From Guadua angustifolia (taxonomy: Eukaryota > Streptophyta > Magnoliopsida > Poales > Poaceae): DNA of 64,000 nt. The position numbers and the translations under genes were made by a program. The stretch is from assembly GCA_036346375.1 (NCBI GenBank), contig CM070515.1, positions 21,226,423 to 21,290,422 of the forward strand. Direction: 5' to 3'. This document shows, one piece after another, positions 34,466 to 49,000 of this stretch. Under the pieces are notes generated by a model. The model made no database searches. It was given only the letters and a program-made list of their open reading frames with translations, and was not told where the DNA came from. The first letter of the stretch is position 1. Each line of letters opens with the position of its first letter.

Positions 34466-37008
34466 CTAAAGAGTCCATCTATTGAAATAATCTTGCAGCT
34501 TGTTTAGAGACTCATTTATTCCCTGCAATTCCTCTCTAGCTAGACTTTGAAATTCATGTTGACAGTCATAAATTTCCATGTCTACTCCATGTGTGTATTT
34601 AAAATGATCTTCTAAATTCTCTCCAATCCAATCAAGAGCATTCTGGCTTTCCTTAAAACCATCATTGACACGGCTAAAAAGATTCATCTGATTTTGATCT
34701 ATCTTTAAGTTCATGTCATAGAGCCTGTTTCGGAGGAGATTTTGATTTGTCTTGATTTCTCCAATCCAGATCCTCAAATCCCATCGATTACTTCTGATTT
34801 GATCAAACCTTGTGAAAGTTTCATTTCTGAACTTGATTTGCTCTTCATATTGCTTTCTTATCATCTCTTGAACTTGGTCTTGATACTGCTGCATTGACTT
34901 CATATACTGATCATGCCTCAGAGCTACCAGTTTTTGATCCTCTTCATATCTGGCTTGGAATCCTTTTTGATCAGCATAGTATTGTTTGTCATATGAATGA
35001 AACCAAGATGGCTGAGTGTCAAAAAGCTTTGCCACCCTGGAAAAGTGTCTTGAGCAGCATGTTCAGGATGTGCTTCAGGTGGAGGTGGAGGATAAGAAGC
35101 TGAACCATGTCCTTGAGGTACTCCTGACCCTCCAGCTTCATGATCATGTGCCCCTGGCCTAACTCCTTGGCTTTCCATGAATCTTGTAGCTGCAGCTTGC
35201 TCTTGGAGTTTGTAAATTTCTTGATCTTCAGCCTGAGATTGAGAAAATGAGCTGGAAACTACCTGGGTAGCAACATCTTCTTCATAAGAGAGCTTTCTCG
35301 GATCTAAAATACTATCTCCACATACCTCAGTTGGTTCATCATCTTGCTGAAAGATAGTCCTTAATGCCGAATGTTCCATCATCCCTGTCTATCTTGGAGC
35401 AGGAACATCCTGAATTGGAGAGTGAATAGATTGATGTCCATGACTACCGCTTTTTGGAGACATAAAACTTCCAGCAGAACTAAATGTATCATTATTAAAC
35501 TCACTGTGAGCACTTGGCTCATTTCTTTCTTTAGGCTCAGACTCTATGAATTCTGGAATGTGTTCCATACTTGGCTGTTCTTGCACTTCTTCCAAATTTG
35601 GTTGTTCTTGTTCTTCCACTGTGAGCACTTGGCTCATTTCTTTCTTCAGGCTCAGACTCTATGAATTCTGGAATGTGTTCCATACTTGGCTGATCTTGCA
35701 CTTCTTCCAAATTTGGTTGTTCTTGTTCTTCCTCTTCATGTGGTTCATTCTGTTGCAAAGAGTGAAGAAATCCAAACACCCTAAGAGCTTCCCCTGTTGC
35801 TTTATGCATGGTGTATTTCTTGGGAAAACACTTGAAGTCCTTGTTCATCTCTCTTGTGAAATTATCTCTTGAGCTAGGAGCATTTGGGTAATCTGCTGAG
35901 CAAAGGGTAAGGGACTTGTCATTTTCCTATAGGCAGCCACTTCCATTTCTCCAAAGATATAATCTACTAGATCAATGGGTTGTCTGGACAATATCAAATG
36001 AAGAAGCCAAGCCAAAGTATGGGTCACAACTTCTTTGTATCCAGACTTGGGAAAAATGGTGTGTCTCAGGATTAGCAACAGGATTTTGGGTTCTTCTGAC
36101 ATACAGTGAACTCTATTAGGACAAAAATTTGCCTCAGTTATATCTCTATATATGTGGGCTGAAACTTGCAGATTTGGCATAACACCCACTTGCCTCCATC
36201 TCTGTCCAGGAAACATCTTGTCATGGATTTTGGTTCTATTGAAAAGTGGACTTGAGGCACCAATAACAGCTTCAAAATGAGGTGACCTCACTTTTCTGAT
36301 CTTTCCATCTATTCTGAACAAGATATAGTGCCTTTGCTTGTTCACTAGGAGGGAGGCATAAAACTCCAATGTTCTATTTACATTCTATGGAATTATTCTA
36401 TTTGACATCATATTAGCCAATCCAGGAGTTGAATTTATGCAATTAAACAATCTAGTTGAACCTACAATTGAGTTCACTTGGTTCCAGTCCATATATTGAT
36501 GATTTGATAGTGATGACAATGGGTTTCCATTTCTGTATCTCCTACTCATATATCCAATAAATATGTTCTTTTGCAAATTTGTGATGAAGTTTTCATCTAG
36601 GGGTGGTCTGTTAACTGGGAACCATACCTTTTCATTCACCAATCTTATTGCTCTTAGCTTTTTCCCTCCAAGAGTGGCAAGCCTTTCCTAGTTAAGCATA
36701 TCAACCTCCTCTTCAAGTTCTATATTTTCTGAAGAGTGCTTGCTACTTGGCCCATAATCACTATCTTCAGAGGTGGATGAATCTGATTGAACCACTTGTT
36801 TGTCTTTCCCTTTTAGTGGGTGTGAGGTGACCACTTTTCTATTGATTCTACCAGCTGTATGAGTATCTTGCAGAAGCACTGGCCCTTGAGGCTGCCTAGA
36901 TAGGGATATGCTTGGGGATACATTTGATGTTTTTTGTTTCTTTCTCTTAACTTTCTCTACCAGTATCTCTAGCAGACCCCTCTTCTCAGGATTCTTAGAC
37001 CTTGGCAT
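34466..37008 (-). pseudogene. Sirevirus env-like ORF, broken
   Basis: Likely start ATG 37008 (MPRSKNPEKRG). A basic and Ser-rich N-terminus precedes a conserved middle region ('PLDENFI..LQKNIFIG', 'MEFYASLLV', 'FPKSGYKEVVTH'), then a Glu/Pro-rich region, and a Gln/Glu/Lys-rich C-terminal part likely to form coiled coil (35035-34466). In-frame stops lie at 36688-36690 and 36385-36387, plus frame changes near 35845 and 35600; one of these follows from a 115-bp tandem duplication. In Sireviruses the ORF between pol and 3' LTR is called env-like, but its role is unproven. No protein from this copy can be full length. Confidence 0.65.
35503..35732. repeat. 115-bp tandem duplication in the env-like ORF
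   Basis: Units 35503-35617 and 35618-35732 differ at very few bases. 115 is not a multiple of three, so the duplication itself shifts the minus-strand frame, and the same peptide (EEQEQPNLEEVQ) appears in two frames. Confidence 0.88.
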
Positions 37009-37643
37009 TGCGAGAATACTGACTTGAACCAAAAAAACACTGCTCAATCTAACTTAGGAGAACCTTTTACCAAGCGCAATACTGACCAGACCTAAGAAGG
37101 GACAAGAGATTGAATCTTAGGACTAAATACTAGGTCTAGGGTCTGAATGAAATACAGGAGAGAAAAGGTCTGAGGAGAAACTTACCAGCCTTAGAGATAG
37201 CTCTCGCACAGATGAAACTAGAGGACACCGTTGAAATACCCGACTAGGGTTTACTTCGGTGAGATGGAAGAAAGAGCTCCAGTTGTAGGAGATTGCGCAA
37301 GAGAGATGGATAAACTTTGGAGAATTTTTGGCCGGTGGAAGTTACTACAGTAAAGGGAGAGAGAGAAAAGAGAAGGTGCATTGAAAACTGACGCCTTTAA
37401 GACTAGGTAGTTGGAGGAGATAGGCGTCCATATTTTTGGTGGTGGGACCCATCAAGGTAACTAATTTGGGGAGTTAAATATAAGTCCCGAAATCAAGAGC
37501 AGGCTAGCATGAGATGAGTCCTAAAGATTAAGATAAGATTTTGAATATTTTTGAATTGAGATGAGCAAACATTTTTTTATTAAAAAGAGTTCAAATTTAT
37601 TTGGATTTAGGAAAGAGACTTATACTGAGAGATGCAGGTTTTA
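37009..37643. other. Sirevirus spacer upstream of the env-like ORF
   Basis: Non-coding element sequence, cut at 37643 by the nested long LTR and continuing at 56986. Confidence 0.5.
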
Positions 37644-38025
37644 TGTCGGGACCCGAATTCGCAATCCGGAAACCCTCTGTGTTTTCAGCACTAGACCCAG
37701 GATCAGTAGCTAGTGCCCACAGTTAACAAAGATGAATATCACAATCATACACAACGGAATAATAAATAAAGTATTCATCTTTTAATATAACATGTTGAAC
37801 AACCTTAAGGTCAACTTACAATTGTGAAGCCTAGATGGCTTCAACTCAGAGTAAAACAAACAATGAATGAGCGAAGAACGTCGGTGAATCCCATCAAAAT
37901 ACCACAGGCATTTGACAAGGTTCAACTCCTAGATATTCGCCTTCTTGCAGAACTTCTCCTTCTTCGAAGACAAAGACTTCTCCTCAACTGGTGATGTTTT
38001 GTTAACGTAAGGGTGAGTACACAAC

Positions 38026-38927
38026 TGATGAGGACATCACCAACATGGATACAACCAGCGTGACCACTGCCCCTCCTTCCTCTCCGGCTTCTCCAATGAC
38101 TACCGACGCTGCTCCATCTTCGTCACAAATGATCGACGCTGCGGCAACTTCGTCGTCGAGAGGCCTTAATCCAAAAGCTCAGCTATTCAAGCCCACATCA
38201 ACAGACAAGGGCCTCAAGCACACACCCTGAGAACAGCCCACGCGTCAAGGAAGGCCCATATGGAAGCCCAAGATGCCAAAAAGCCCGGTTCGGCCATCCA
38301 GCAGCATGCCAACTTCAAACGGGCATAACTTGGGCTCCCGGACTCCGTTTTCAGTGTGCGACCACCCGTTTGAAAGCTTAGGAGATAAGCTTTCCAATGG
38401 ATCCAGCCCAACTTCCAAATTCACTCCAGAACGACGGGAAAATGCGGAAAAATATCACGGGCCAGAAATTCAAGGTGCTACATCACCTCACTTTTGGGCC
38501 TATGGCCCATGTATCTTAGGGTTTTGGTGGCCACCGCTGTTTTGGTTGCCCTACTCCTCCTAGCCGCCGCTATATATGTGGCCGCCACCGTTCTTTTACA
38601 CTTAGGTTTTGTTGTGTTTTGGTAGACCCTTGTCGTCCTCCTCGTGTTCGCGTGTGTCGACTAGACCACCCGTGACGAGAAACAGAACCTCACCTTTGTA
38701 TCTTTGAGATTATTGGATTGGAATTTCTCTCACCTTGTTCTTGCTTGTTCTCGGTTGCAGCAGGTACAAGGATCGATCGGGTTTTGATTCGATTGATCGC
38801 CTCGTGTGGTGACGTTGCGATTGCTTGGTTGCTGATCTTCTAGTTAGTAGCCGTTCCATCTACTTCGTGCACCATCAAACCGACGTATCGTTCTCATCAG
38901 AAGATCGGGCCGACCCCGTGCGCATCA
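38026..38927 (+). repeat. 5' LTR of the non-autonomous Gypsy element
   Basis: 902 bp; aligns end to end with 51816-52717. By eye there are about ten single-base differences plus three short scrambled clusters (near 38628, 38682 and 38812). A CTATATATG TATA-like box lies near 38569. Confidence 0.92.
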
Positions 38928-38928
38928 A

Positions 38929-38941
38929 TTGGTATCAGAGC
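38929..38941 (+). other. Primer-binding site (initiator tRNA-Met)
   Basis: TTGGTATCAGAGC, a perfect match to the usual plant initiator-tRNA-Met complement, starting one base after the 5' LTR. Confidence 0.92.
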
Positions 38942-40002
38942 GACGGTTGCCTGGTGAGAACACCCTTATCCTTGTTTAGTTCTTCTTGTTCGTCCTAGAG
39001 CCCAGAAAAATAGCCACAAAAAAAATTCTGTTTGTCGTGTGTTTGATCTAATCCGAGCCCCTTTTGGCCTTTACTATTACTTCCTAGCGTAATTCTTGTT
39101 GAATTTGCGTTGCATCGTCGTGTCGTTGCTGGTCTTAGTGTTTTGATCTTTAGAGTTTCGAGTTCTTGTCACGTTCTTGTCACCGAGTTGAACTCCATCG
39201 CGTCGTCACGTCTAATTCGGATCCTCCTCTGTCCAGTTCGGTATTTTGGTCATAACTCCCTCATACGAACTCGGATTTTGCTGTTCTTGTACTTTCCTGA
39301 AAGCTTGAGAAATTATCTACAACTTTGTCCATTGTGAAACTTTCCAAAAACGCCGTCTTCTTGCCCAAAATCCCGTTGGATTGGAATCTGTTTTCGTCCT
39401 GGATTTTCTGAGCAGTCTGTATTTCGGGGTCAATATCTCTAGCTTCCCTTATCCAAAATAGACGTTCCATATATGCAAATTGATCAGCTCGAAAAGATCT
39501 ACAACTTTCCAGTTATACTTTTTTGCATTGGAAGCCAATAAAAACCCGAAAACAGCATTTGAAGTTTCTGCATAGTAGATCTGTTTGCAGCAGGAAAAAA
39601 AGTTTGAGTTGTAATTCATCATATGTGCCACTTGTTGATATAGAAGGAAGAAAAATTAAAAAAAAAAGCAAGTGCATATAAAAGAGCCGCACTAAAAGGT
39701 GGAATAAGAAGCCCTAGATATTTGCTTGTGTCTTTGTGGTCATTCGGTTCTTTGTTTACGTTTCATTGGTGTCGAGTCTCGCGTCTACTGGTGACTTCAT
39801 TGGTGTCAACTTGTTTTGCTCGTATATCCTTTGCTACTCTATCCAAGCTCCACGGTCTAGCCTAGGACCCCATTTTCACATAAAGTACCATCGTTGAACG
39901 TTCTTTCAACTTGTTTTGGCTAGTGTGGTTCTAGTATATCCTTTGCTACATATTATACCTATCCAAGCTCCACCTTCTATTAACCACGGAAGAAGCACCT
40001 TG
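38942..40002 (+). other. Leader of the non-autonomous element
   Basis: About 1 kb without a long ORF. It contains an imperfect local duplication ('caacttgttttg', 'tatatcctttgctac', 'tatccaagctccac') at about 39809-39855 and 39908-39975. gag would be expected to start downstream but is interrupted by the nested LTR. Confidence 0.55.
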
Positions 40003-40007
40003 CAATC

Positions 40008-43000
40008 ATCAATCCGAAATAATTCATCTCCATGAATCGATCATTGACATCACGTCAATCCGAATAATTCTTTTCCAACAAGGATATTCAATCCAAATCA
40101 TGATGCTCGACGACGGCATATATCAAATTCAACATTTTGTAAAATAAAAGCGCTAACTATGTGATGACTTTACAAGTACCCATGACGCTGGTGCGACTAA
40201 TCGATTAGTTTTACACTCTGCAGAGGTGTCTGGCTTTACCCACAAGAAATGATAGTCTCTTTGTGCGGCGCTATTAGCACACTTCCTTTGATGTGCCGCA
40301 GAGATATCAAAACATAACCGTTACATTACTTAATCCTAGCTTTGCACCAAAGATGGTGACGATCTGCTATGGTAGTGCAAATAATCGTACCATCGATCAC
40401 GAGAAATTGTGCAGTACCTTTGTACGATCATTGTCGTGAAACAAGGATCCCATAGCATAACGTAGACCCTCACGAACAACCATCATCAAGAAGCTCGTAA
40501 TACTCCGACCTACCAATGTGCAAAGTTAGTTTTAAGTAACTTAATAGGTTAAAATGTCCCATACCAGCACTTGTGGTTGTACGGTTATCTTGGCACGAAA
40601 ACAACACATAATTCGGTCCTTAATCCGTCTGAGCAATAATCTCCCCTAATCTACGTGCAAATCCATGCACATCCAAACTATGCCGAGATGGTACTGCCTC
40701 AAGATTATAATTTTATTTTCATTTTAATTAAAATAACCAAAATCATCATCATGTCTCAACAGTCTAAGAATCATCATCATGCCTCGGCATATCCAAATAT
40801 CATTTGATCAATGTCCTCAATTGATTTATCCAAGACTTGACATGTCATGTGATCAATATCTTTAACCAATCCTTACCAAGTCTAAAGCATGGCTAAGCAA
40901 GATTATTAAACATCGTGTATACCCGATTGACATTATATAATGTTTAACCATGATTCTAAGGTATCAAGGTTCACAAATTCATTCATATCAAGGAGGTTTG
41001 AGGAATCAGCAGTATAACTACCAATACCCACAATATAGCGAGTTTAATGAATATCGCATGCAATAAAATCTTTTAATGAAAACATTTATAAAATGGGATC
41101 AACATGGTCAAGGGTGCTTGCCTTGCTTAATCATTGCTTCTGACGAAGTTGAGGTTGCGGCGATGAAGGCGACGATGCTATTGGAAGCGTCGAGTTCTAC
41201 GTGGATCGCTCGGAAATATAGCAAATATATATTTTCATAAGGGCAAAAAAAAGTAGATAGTAAGAACAATTAAAGATTCTTCACAAGTAATGTGAGGATT
41301 GCTCTTTATGATTTTATTAATTTTATTTTACTGAATTCAAGATGCAAAAATAGTTTAAGATTAAATAGAATTAATCATTAGTGGCGAGTTCATTGATTCT
41401 GATATTTATAATATGGGTTTACGACAATCTTATTGTTTAGGGTTTTGCTTTATTAGGATTGAGAGTTAAAGCAAGATTTAATTAATATTCTAGTTATAAA
41501 AAGTTAATCTATTGATTTAGGTTACTAGCGTTATTTACATGATATTTAAGAAGGTTACGGTGATACAAATATCTTAACTATAATTTCCTTTATTATTACC
41601 GAGTTTGTTTATTCGATTTATTAAGTTCAGAATCATAACATTTTAGGTTATTCTGCTATCAAGATTTATATGCAAAGTATAATGAAATAAGGTTATTTCT
41701 TTGTATTATGGTAGTACATACTTTGTAGAGCATAACTAAATAGGTTTCATTGATTTTAGTATTTGGACGAGTTATTTTATCTACTGCCGAAGTGGCTTAA
41801 ATGATCATAATGAATAACACTAAATCGAACAATTTTATATTAAGATTGTAACTACAATATACATGATCTTTAATTCATTTTTCAGACATTAGCAGGGTAC
41901 AACTCCAGAAATGTTTTAAAGTTGATTTTGTATTATTTTAACTTTCAAATTGCAATAGATTATCTACTTGATTATTGTTACATTTGACATTTCTTTATGA
42001 TAAAAGAATTCAAATTAAACTTTATTCTAAATATTTTTACATATACATGTCCTTACTGTTTTATGAAATTAACATCAATTATTTCATTATTTTATGAGCT
42101 TTTATACTTTGATTTTTATTAATGGTTATGCGAAGTTTTTACTAGCAAATAAGTTAAATTGAGTTCAATATTTAAATATTTTTGCATAAATGAGTTTATT
42201 ATGGGTTCATGAGCATGTATAATTTATTTTATTATTTTAGGATTCTTGATGCATAGTATTTGTAAAGAAACCATATTAGGGTTCATTTGAATTTTAATTT
42301 CAAATAAATCAAATCAAACATGAAAATTAAATATTTTTGTATATTCTGAATCTACATGAATTTAGATGAATTTACAAATTTGTTTTGATTACTGGTTCAA
42401 AAGTTATAATCAATTGAATGAGCTAGGGTTTGATAAATGCTGATAATCAGAATTCTTACCGAAAATGGAAAATGCGCTTTTGAAGACTGATTACGCTTTC
42501 TGTTTTGGGACTGGATTGAATTGAGGGCTGGCAAGCCGGGCCCGCATGGCAGCGAGAGGAAGCAGAGGTGACTTCCGAAGCTCGCCGGCGGCGAGCACGG
42601 CCGGAGCAGAGGAATCGGTTCCGGTATGAGCTGGAGGAGGTGATTGCGCACACGGTGGTGGGTTCTATTACTACCGGAGATGGCCGGAAGGGGTGCGCCA
42701 CCGTGGAGGGGCGGCGGCGCCATGGATGGCTCGGTGGAGAAGATGATTCAGGGCATAGGAGCTCGAGTGGGTGGCACGGTGAGCATCAGTGAACATTAGG
42801 GAGTCCGTTTTTGCGGTTGGTTCGGAGGAAGAAACTCCGAGGAGCTCTGCCCTCGTCGGCCGGCCATGGAGAAGAAGGGCGCACGGCAGCGGCGTGATTT
42901 CGCATGGGGAGAAATGGTTTTGTTGAGGGCTTTTGATTCTTGTAGCTCAGTGATGCTAAGGCTCAAGGTGATTTGAAAATGGATGATTGTAACACAAGAA

Positions 43001-44411
43001 TTGCAATTGGGTTTTGAGCTCTGAAGCTTTGGCCATGGCGGAAGACAGAAGGATTTCGGGCGGCTCAGTAGGGAAGAAGAAGAGGGAAGTGAGGGAAAGG
43101 TTGTGCGAAGCCGTAGCAAGCTCAGGACGCAATTTATAGAGGCAGTGATCAATCGGATATGAATGGAGCTGAGTTTTTGCGGCGGCTGAACAAGCGGCGG
43201 AAGCTTCTCGTTAATCTTTGCAGAGACAGCGATTCCAGCGGGCTTAACGCCGTGCTAGGGGCGATGATGTGCGGCTGGCCTTGAGCTGCGAGTTGCGGCG
43301 CCAACTGGAGGTAGTGAAGCTCTGGCAGCACACGGCTTGGTTCGGTGTTCAAGAGAAAGAGAGAGCTCTGCGTGAGGAAGAAGAACTGAATTGGATTGCT
43401 CTGGATGGATGACAGATGGCAGATCTTGCGGTCGAGGTGAAATGGACGGCTCAAGAATACTGAGGCTAACTTGCCCTCGATTTGAATCATTCAATTCGAC
43501 TCAGGATTTTATGAAACTTTTGCAGAGGTTGATAAGATAAAGATAAGAGTTCAGACAAATTTTCAAATAAATATTTTTTGTAGGTATTTTATTAAAATTC
43601 TGACAATGTACACTGCACAGAGTTTCCAATTCTGTTTTTGATTTATTAGAGTGTCTCAATGAATTTATTTATTTTTCAAAATTTGTTTTAAAAATAATTT
43701 GAGACAATAATGTTTATGTGAAATTTTCAGAATTTTATATTCATTATATAAATTATAAAAATTCTGACATTGTTATTTACAACTTTTACTAGTTTCTGTT
43801 TTTGAATTTATAAATGATTTGGATGTAAGCTTTTATTCTTGATATTTTTACCAGAGGTAGATATGGTTCTTAGGTTGGCATGGTAAAAATATTAGCTTGA
43901 GGATAGGTCTAGGGTCTGCTATTCAAATCTGATAAGATTTAAATCAGCTTTTCTTATTTCATAATTATTATATGTTTTCTTTTTATTTTCATTGTTCAGA
44001 TTGTCTTAATCATAATGATTTGATTCTGGAGAGATCTGGGATGCTCTGAAATTTTAATATTATTTTTGTTGATGTTTTACTTTTACTTTCTTACTTTTAT
44101 CATTTTATCATTTCAATGCATTTAGCTTTTCTTTTTAAAAGCAAAAGCTCAATTAAATGCAAGAGAATCCAGAAATGTAAATTCAAATCAACATCACATT
44201 TTAAACTCATTTTATTTGTTTTGGAAGTAACAATCTTAATTTAGAAATCTTTCTTTATTTCTTTATTTTTATTAAGATTGTAATAGAAGAAAATGAGGAA
44301 AGAATATTGTTTAGAATCAAAATCTTGATTTCAATTAGACTTTTAATTCATTTCCATTTTAAATATAAAACTTTCATTTTTATTTATTTTTGAATTTAGA
44401 GGGCTATTACA
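40008..44411 (-). mobile_element. Second long Gypsy LTR, copy A (start side truncated)
   Basis: Flanked by CAATC at 40003-40007 and 44412-44416. The right end GGGCTATTACA gives a minus-strand start TGTAATAGCCC; a minus-strand TCTATAAATT box lies at 43131-43140. Compared with copy B it lacks the first about 204 bp on the plus strand. Minus-strand open frames at 42.4-43.5 kb are interrupted, Ser/Leu/Pro-rich and not conserved in frame with copy B, so I do not call them genes. Confidence 0.8.
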
Positions 44412-45648
44412 CAATCGCTTTGTCACCCCCGAAAGTGATTACCATCATCCCCGATTGAACCTTGAAAAGTCTGCAGGGGTAAGAACTGTAAGAACTTGGT
44501 GTGAGCTTGAGCGTGAGATCCTCCACTGTCCACATATTAGTAGATAGGAATATACATTTTTGCGTGTATTTTTCTTGTCTACCACTAATAATGGCAGTCC
44601 ACGAAAGAACGATGATCTATACTTGAGGATGATCCAAGCATTCCGCGAGAACAAAGAAATATATCACGAAACTTAATCATGAGTTTGAGAAAAGAGAAGA
44701 AATTGAAAGAAAAAAAGCACGCAGTGAGTTCATGGAGAAATGGCGAAATGGAGAGTTAAAAATGAAAAGGTCGAGCATGGGACTATCCCTTCGACCAAGA
44801 ATGAGAAGGAACTACTGAAGAAAGAAGTCAAGCCTACACAATCTAAGAAGAAGGATAGTAAGTGTATTTCAATATGTAACGATAAGAATGTGCTCGCTAT
44901 TCCTGCGACTAACCCCCAGAGGCAAAAATGATCAAGATGGTGTGCACCTGAGTGCTACAATGACGAACAACTACATAAGCCTCATGTCTCATCGCCTACT
45001 TAGTGCACCAGTGGAACATGCCAATGAAACTCAACGCAACAACTTATTCCAAACTAAGTTTGTTGTGCAAGAACGCAGCAGTACACGCCATCATTGATGG
45101 AGAAGCTGTAGCAACCTCGCAAATCTACACATGGTCGAGAAACTTGGCTTGACCATGACTCACTTCAACAACCTTACTCAATGGAATGGTTCAACTCAAT
45201 TGGTAAGGTTAGGTAACACTAAGCATGCAAGTTCTGTCTCCATTGGTTCATACCATGATCATATTTGTTGTGATGTCATACCTATGGAATCATGTTCACT
45301 TTTATTAGGTAGACCTTGGTTATATGATGTTGATGCTATTCACTATGGTAGAACGAATCAATATACTTTCAAGTTTAATGGAAAGAAATTGGTTTTGAAT
45401 CCAATGACTCCTGCTGAGCTAGCCAAAATTAATGCAAAAAGAACTAATGGTAAAGAACATGAGGATGACAAACTTGTTAGTGGTGTACAACAATCTAAAC
45501 CAATGTTCAAGAAAGAAATTCTTTTAAATAAGATTGTTTCCTCACATGATATTGCTTTGCAGACATCTGTTTCCTTGGCGCTGTTGCCACTAACCTTTGC
45601 AGGATCATGAGAAGGAGTCGAGGGCGACTCCAATTCAAGAAGGGAGGA
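44412..45648 (+). pseudogene. Gypsy gag-end and aspartic protease remnant, copy A
   Basis: A Lys/Glu-rich segment (44740-44931) resembles the end of a gag protein. It is followed by a retropepsin-like protease read in several frames: 'HAIIDGE' near the expected active-site Asp (about 45090), 'MVEKLGLTMT' (45131 onward), 'SIGSYHD', and 'SLLLGRPWLYDVDAIH' (about 45296-45345). The frame ends at 45610, where reverse transcriptase would normally follow; instead there is a polypurine tract (AAGAAGGGAGGA, 45637-45648) and the LTR stub. Several frameshifts separate the motifs relative to copy B. Confidence 0.75.
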
Positions 45649-46010
45649 TGATGAGGACATCACCAACATGGATCGACCAGCGTGACCACTGCCCTCCTTC
45701 CTCTCCGGCTTCTCCAATGACTACTGACGCTGCTCCATCTTCGTCACAAATGATCGACGCCATGGCAACTTCGCTGCCGAGAGGCCTTAATCCAAAAGCT
45801 CAGCTATTCAAGCCCACATCAACAGACAAGGGCCTCAAGCACACACCCGAGAACAGCCCACGCGTCAAGGAAGGCCCATATGGAAGCCCAAGATGCCAAA
45901 AGCCCGGTTCGGCCATCCAGCAGCATGCCAACTTCAAGCGGGCATAACTTGGGCTCCGGACTCCGTTTTCAGTGTGCGACCACCCGTTTGAAAGCTTAGG
46001 AGATAAGCTT
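45649..46010 (+). repeat. Truncated LTR stub between the duplicated units
   Basis: 362 bp matching the first about 367 bp of the 902-bp LTRs, starting TGATGAGGACATC and breaking off at AAGCTT, where the second long LTR copy begins abruptly with TGTAAAACC. Confidence 0.9.
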
Positions 46011-49000
46011 TGTAAAACCTATAATATATGCAGCCATTCAAAGGAAAGGCTTTCATGGTTAATTTGCATAAAGCTAGATTGCAAAAGAATTTACTAAAGT
46101 TTAGAACATAAACGAATTTAAGTAAAAGCGCTTTAATATGTAAGTATGAAACAAGAAATTTCACGAACCTCGCTTCTTTCGATCATCTTCATGAATCAAT
46201 CATTGATATCACATATCAATCCGAAATAATTCATCTCCATGAATCACCATTGACATCACGTCAATCCGAATAATTTTTTTCCAACAAGGATATTCAATCC
46301 AAATCATGATGCTCGACAAAGATATATCAAATTCAACATTTTGTAAAATAAAACGCTAACTATGTGATGACTTTACAAGTACCCATGATCAAGGGTGCGG
46401 CAACTAATCGATTAGTTTTACACTCGCAGAGGTGTACAACTTTACCCACAAGAAATGATAGTCTCTTTGTGCAGCGCTATTAGCACACTTTTTGATGTGC
46501 CGCAGAGATATCAAAACATAACCGTTACATTACTTAATCCTAGCTTTGCACCAAAGATGGTGACGGTCTCTATGGTAGTGCAAATAATCGTATCATCCCA
46601 AAGACGAAATTGTGCGGTACCTTGTACAATCAGACGTGAAACAAGTGATCCCATAGCATAACGCATACACCTACGAACAACCAACATCAAGAAGCTCGTA
46701 ATACTCCGACCAATGTGCAAAGTTAGTTTTAAGTAACTTAATAGGTTAAGACTGTCCCATACCAGCACTTGTGGTTGTACGGTTATCTTGGCCTCGAAAA
46801 CAACACATAATTCGGTCCTTAATCCGACATGCAATAATCTCCCTAATCACGTGCAAATCCATGCACATCCGGCTATTGCCAAGAATTGCCTCGCCTCAAG
46901 ATTATAATTTTATTTTCATTTTTAATTAAAATAACCAAAATCATCATCATGTCTCAACAGTCTAAGAATCATCATCATGCCTCAAAGATATCCAAATATC
47001 ATTTGATCAATGTCCTCAATTGATTTATCCAAGACTTCAAAGATGTCATGTGATCAATATCTTTAACCAATCCTTACCAAGTCTAAAGCATGGCTAAGCA
47101 AGATTATTAAACATCGTGTATACCTGCATTGACATTATATAATGTTTAACCATGATTCTAAGGTATCAAGGTTCACAAATTCATTCATATCAAGGAGGTT
47201 TCAGGAATCAACAGTATAACTACCAATACCCACAATATAGCGAGTTTAATGAATATACGCATGCAATAAAATCTTTTAATGAAAACATTTATAAAAGATC
47301 AACATGGTCAAGGGTGCTTGCCTTGCTTAATCATTGCTTACTTATTTGTTGAGGTTATGATGATGAAGGCGCATTTATGCTATTGGAAACGCCGAGTTCT
47401 ACACGTGGATCGCTTCGGAAATATAGCAAATATATATTTTCATAAGGGCAAAAAGAAAGTAGATAGTAAGAACAATTAAAGATTCTTCACAAGTAACAGG
47501 ATTGCTCTTTATGATTTTATTAATTTTATTTTACTTAATTCAAGATGCAAAAATAGTTTAAGATTAAATAGAATTAATCATTAGTGGCCGTGTTCATTGA
47601 TTCTCGATATTTATAATATGGGTTTCGATAATCTTATTGTTTAGGGTTTTGCTTTATTAGGATTCAGAGTTAAAGCAAGATTTAATTAATATTCTAGTTA
47701 TAAAAAGTTAATCTATTGATTTCGGTTACTAGCGTTATTTACATGATATTTAAGAAGGTTCTGGTGATACAAATATCTTAACTATAATTTCCTTTATTAT
47801 TACCGAGTTTGTTTATTCGATTTATTAAGTTCAGAATCATAACATTTTAGGTTATTCTCGCTATCAAGATTTATATGCAAAGTATAATGAAATAAGGTTA
47901 TTTCTTTGTATTATGGTAGTACATACTTTGTAGAGCATAACTAAATAGGTTTCATTGATTTTAGTATTTGGACGAGTTATTTTATCTACTGCCGAAGTGG
48001 CTTAAATGATCATAATGAATAACACTAAATCGAACAATTTTATATTAAGATTGTAACTACAATATACATGATCTTTAATTCATTTTTCAGACATTAGCAG
48101 GTACAACTCCAGAAATGTTTTAAAGTTGATTTTGTATTATTTTAACTTTCAAATTGCAATAGATTATCTACTTGATTATTGTTACATTTGACATTTCTTT
48201 ATGATAAAAGAATTCAAATTAAACTTTATTCTAAATATTTTTACATATACATGTCCTTACTGTTTTTATGAAATTAACATCAATTATTTCATTATTTTAT
48301 GAGCTTTTATACTTTGATTTTTATTAATGGTTATGCTAAGTTTTTACTAGCAAATAAGTTAAATTGAGTTCAATATTTAAATATTTTTGCATAAATGAGT
48401 TTATTATGGGTTCATGAGCATGTATAATTTATTTTATTATTTTAGGATTCTTGATGCATAGTATTTGTAAAGAAACCATATTAGGGTTCATTTGAATTTT
48501 AATTTCAAATAAATCAAATCAAACATGAAAATTAAATATTTTTGTATATTCTGAATCTACATGAATTTAGATGAATTTACAAATTTGTTTTGATTACTGG
48601 TTCAAAAGTTATAATCAATTGAATGAGCTAGGGTTTGATAAATGCTGATAATCAGAATTCTTACCGAAAATGGAAAATGCGCTTTTGAAGACTGATTACG
48701 CTTTCTGTTTTGGGACTGGATTGAATTGAGGGGCTGGCAAGCCGGGCCCGCATGGCAGCGAGAGGAAGCAGAGGAGTGACTTCCGAAGCTCGCCGGCGGC
48801 GAGGCACGGCCGGAACGGCGGAATCGGTACTGGTATAAGCTGGAGGAGGTGATTGCGCACACGGTGGTGGGTTCTATTACTACCGGAGATGGCCGGAAGG
48901 GGTGCGCCACCGTGGAGGGGCGGCGGCGCCATGGATGGCTCGGTGGAGAAGATGATTCAGGGCATAGGAGCTCGAGTGGGTGGCACGGTGAGCATCAGTG

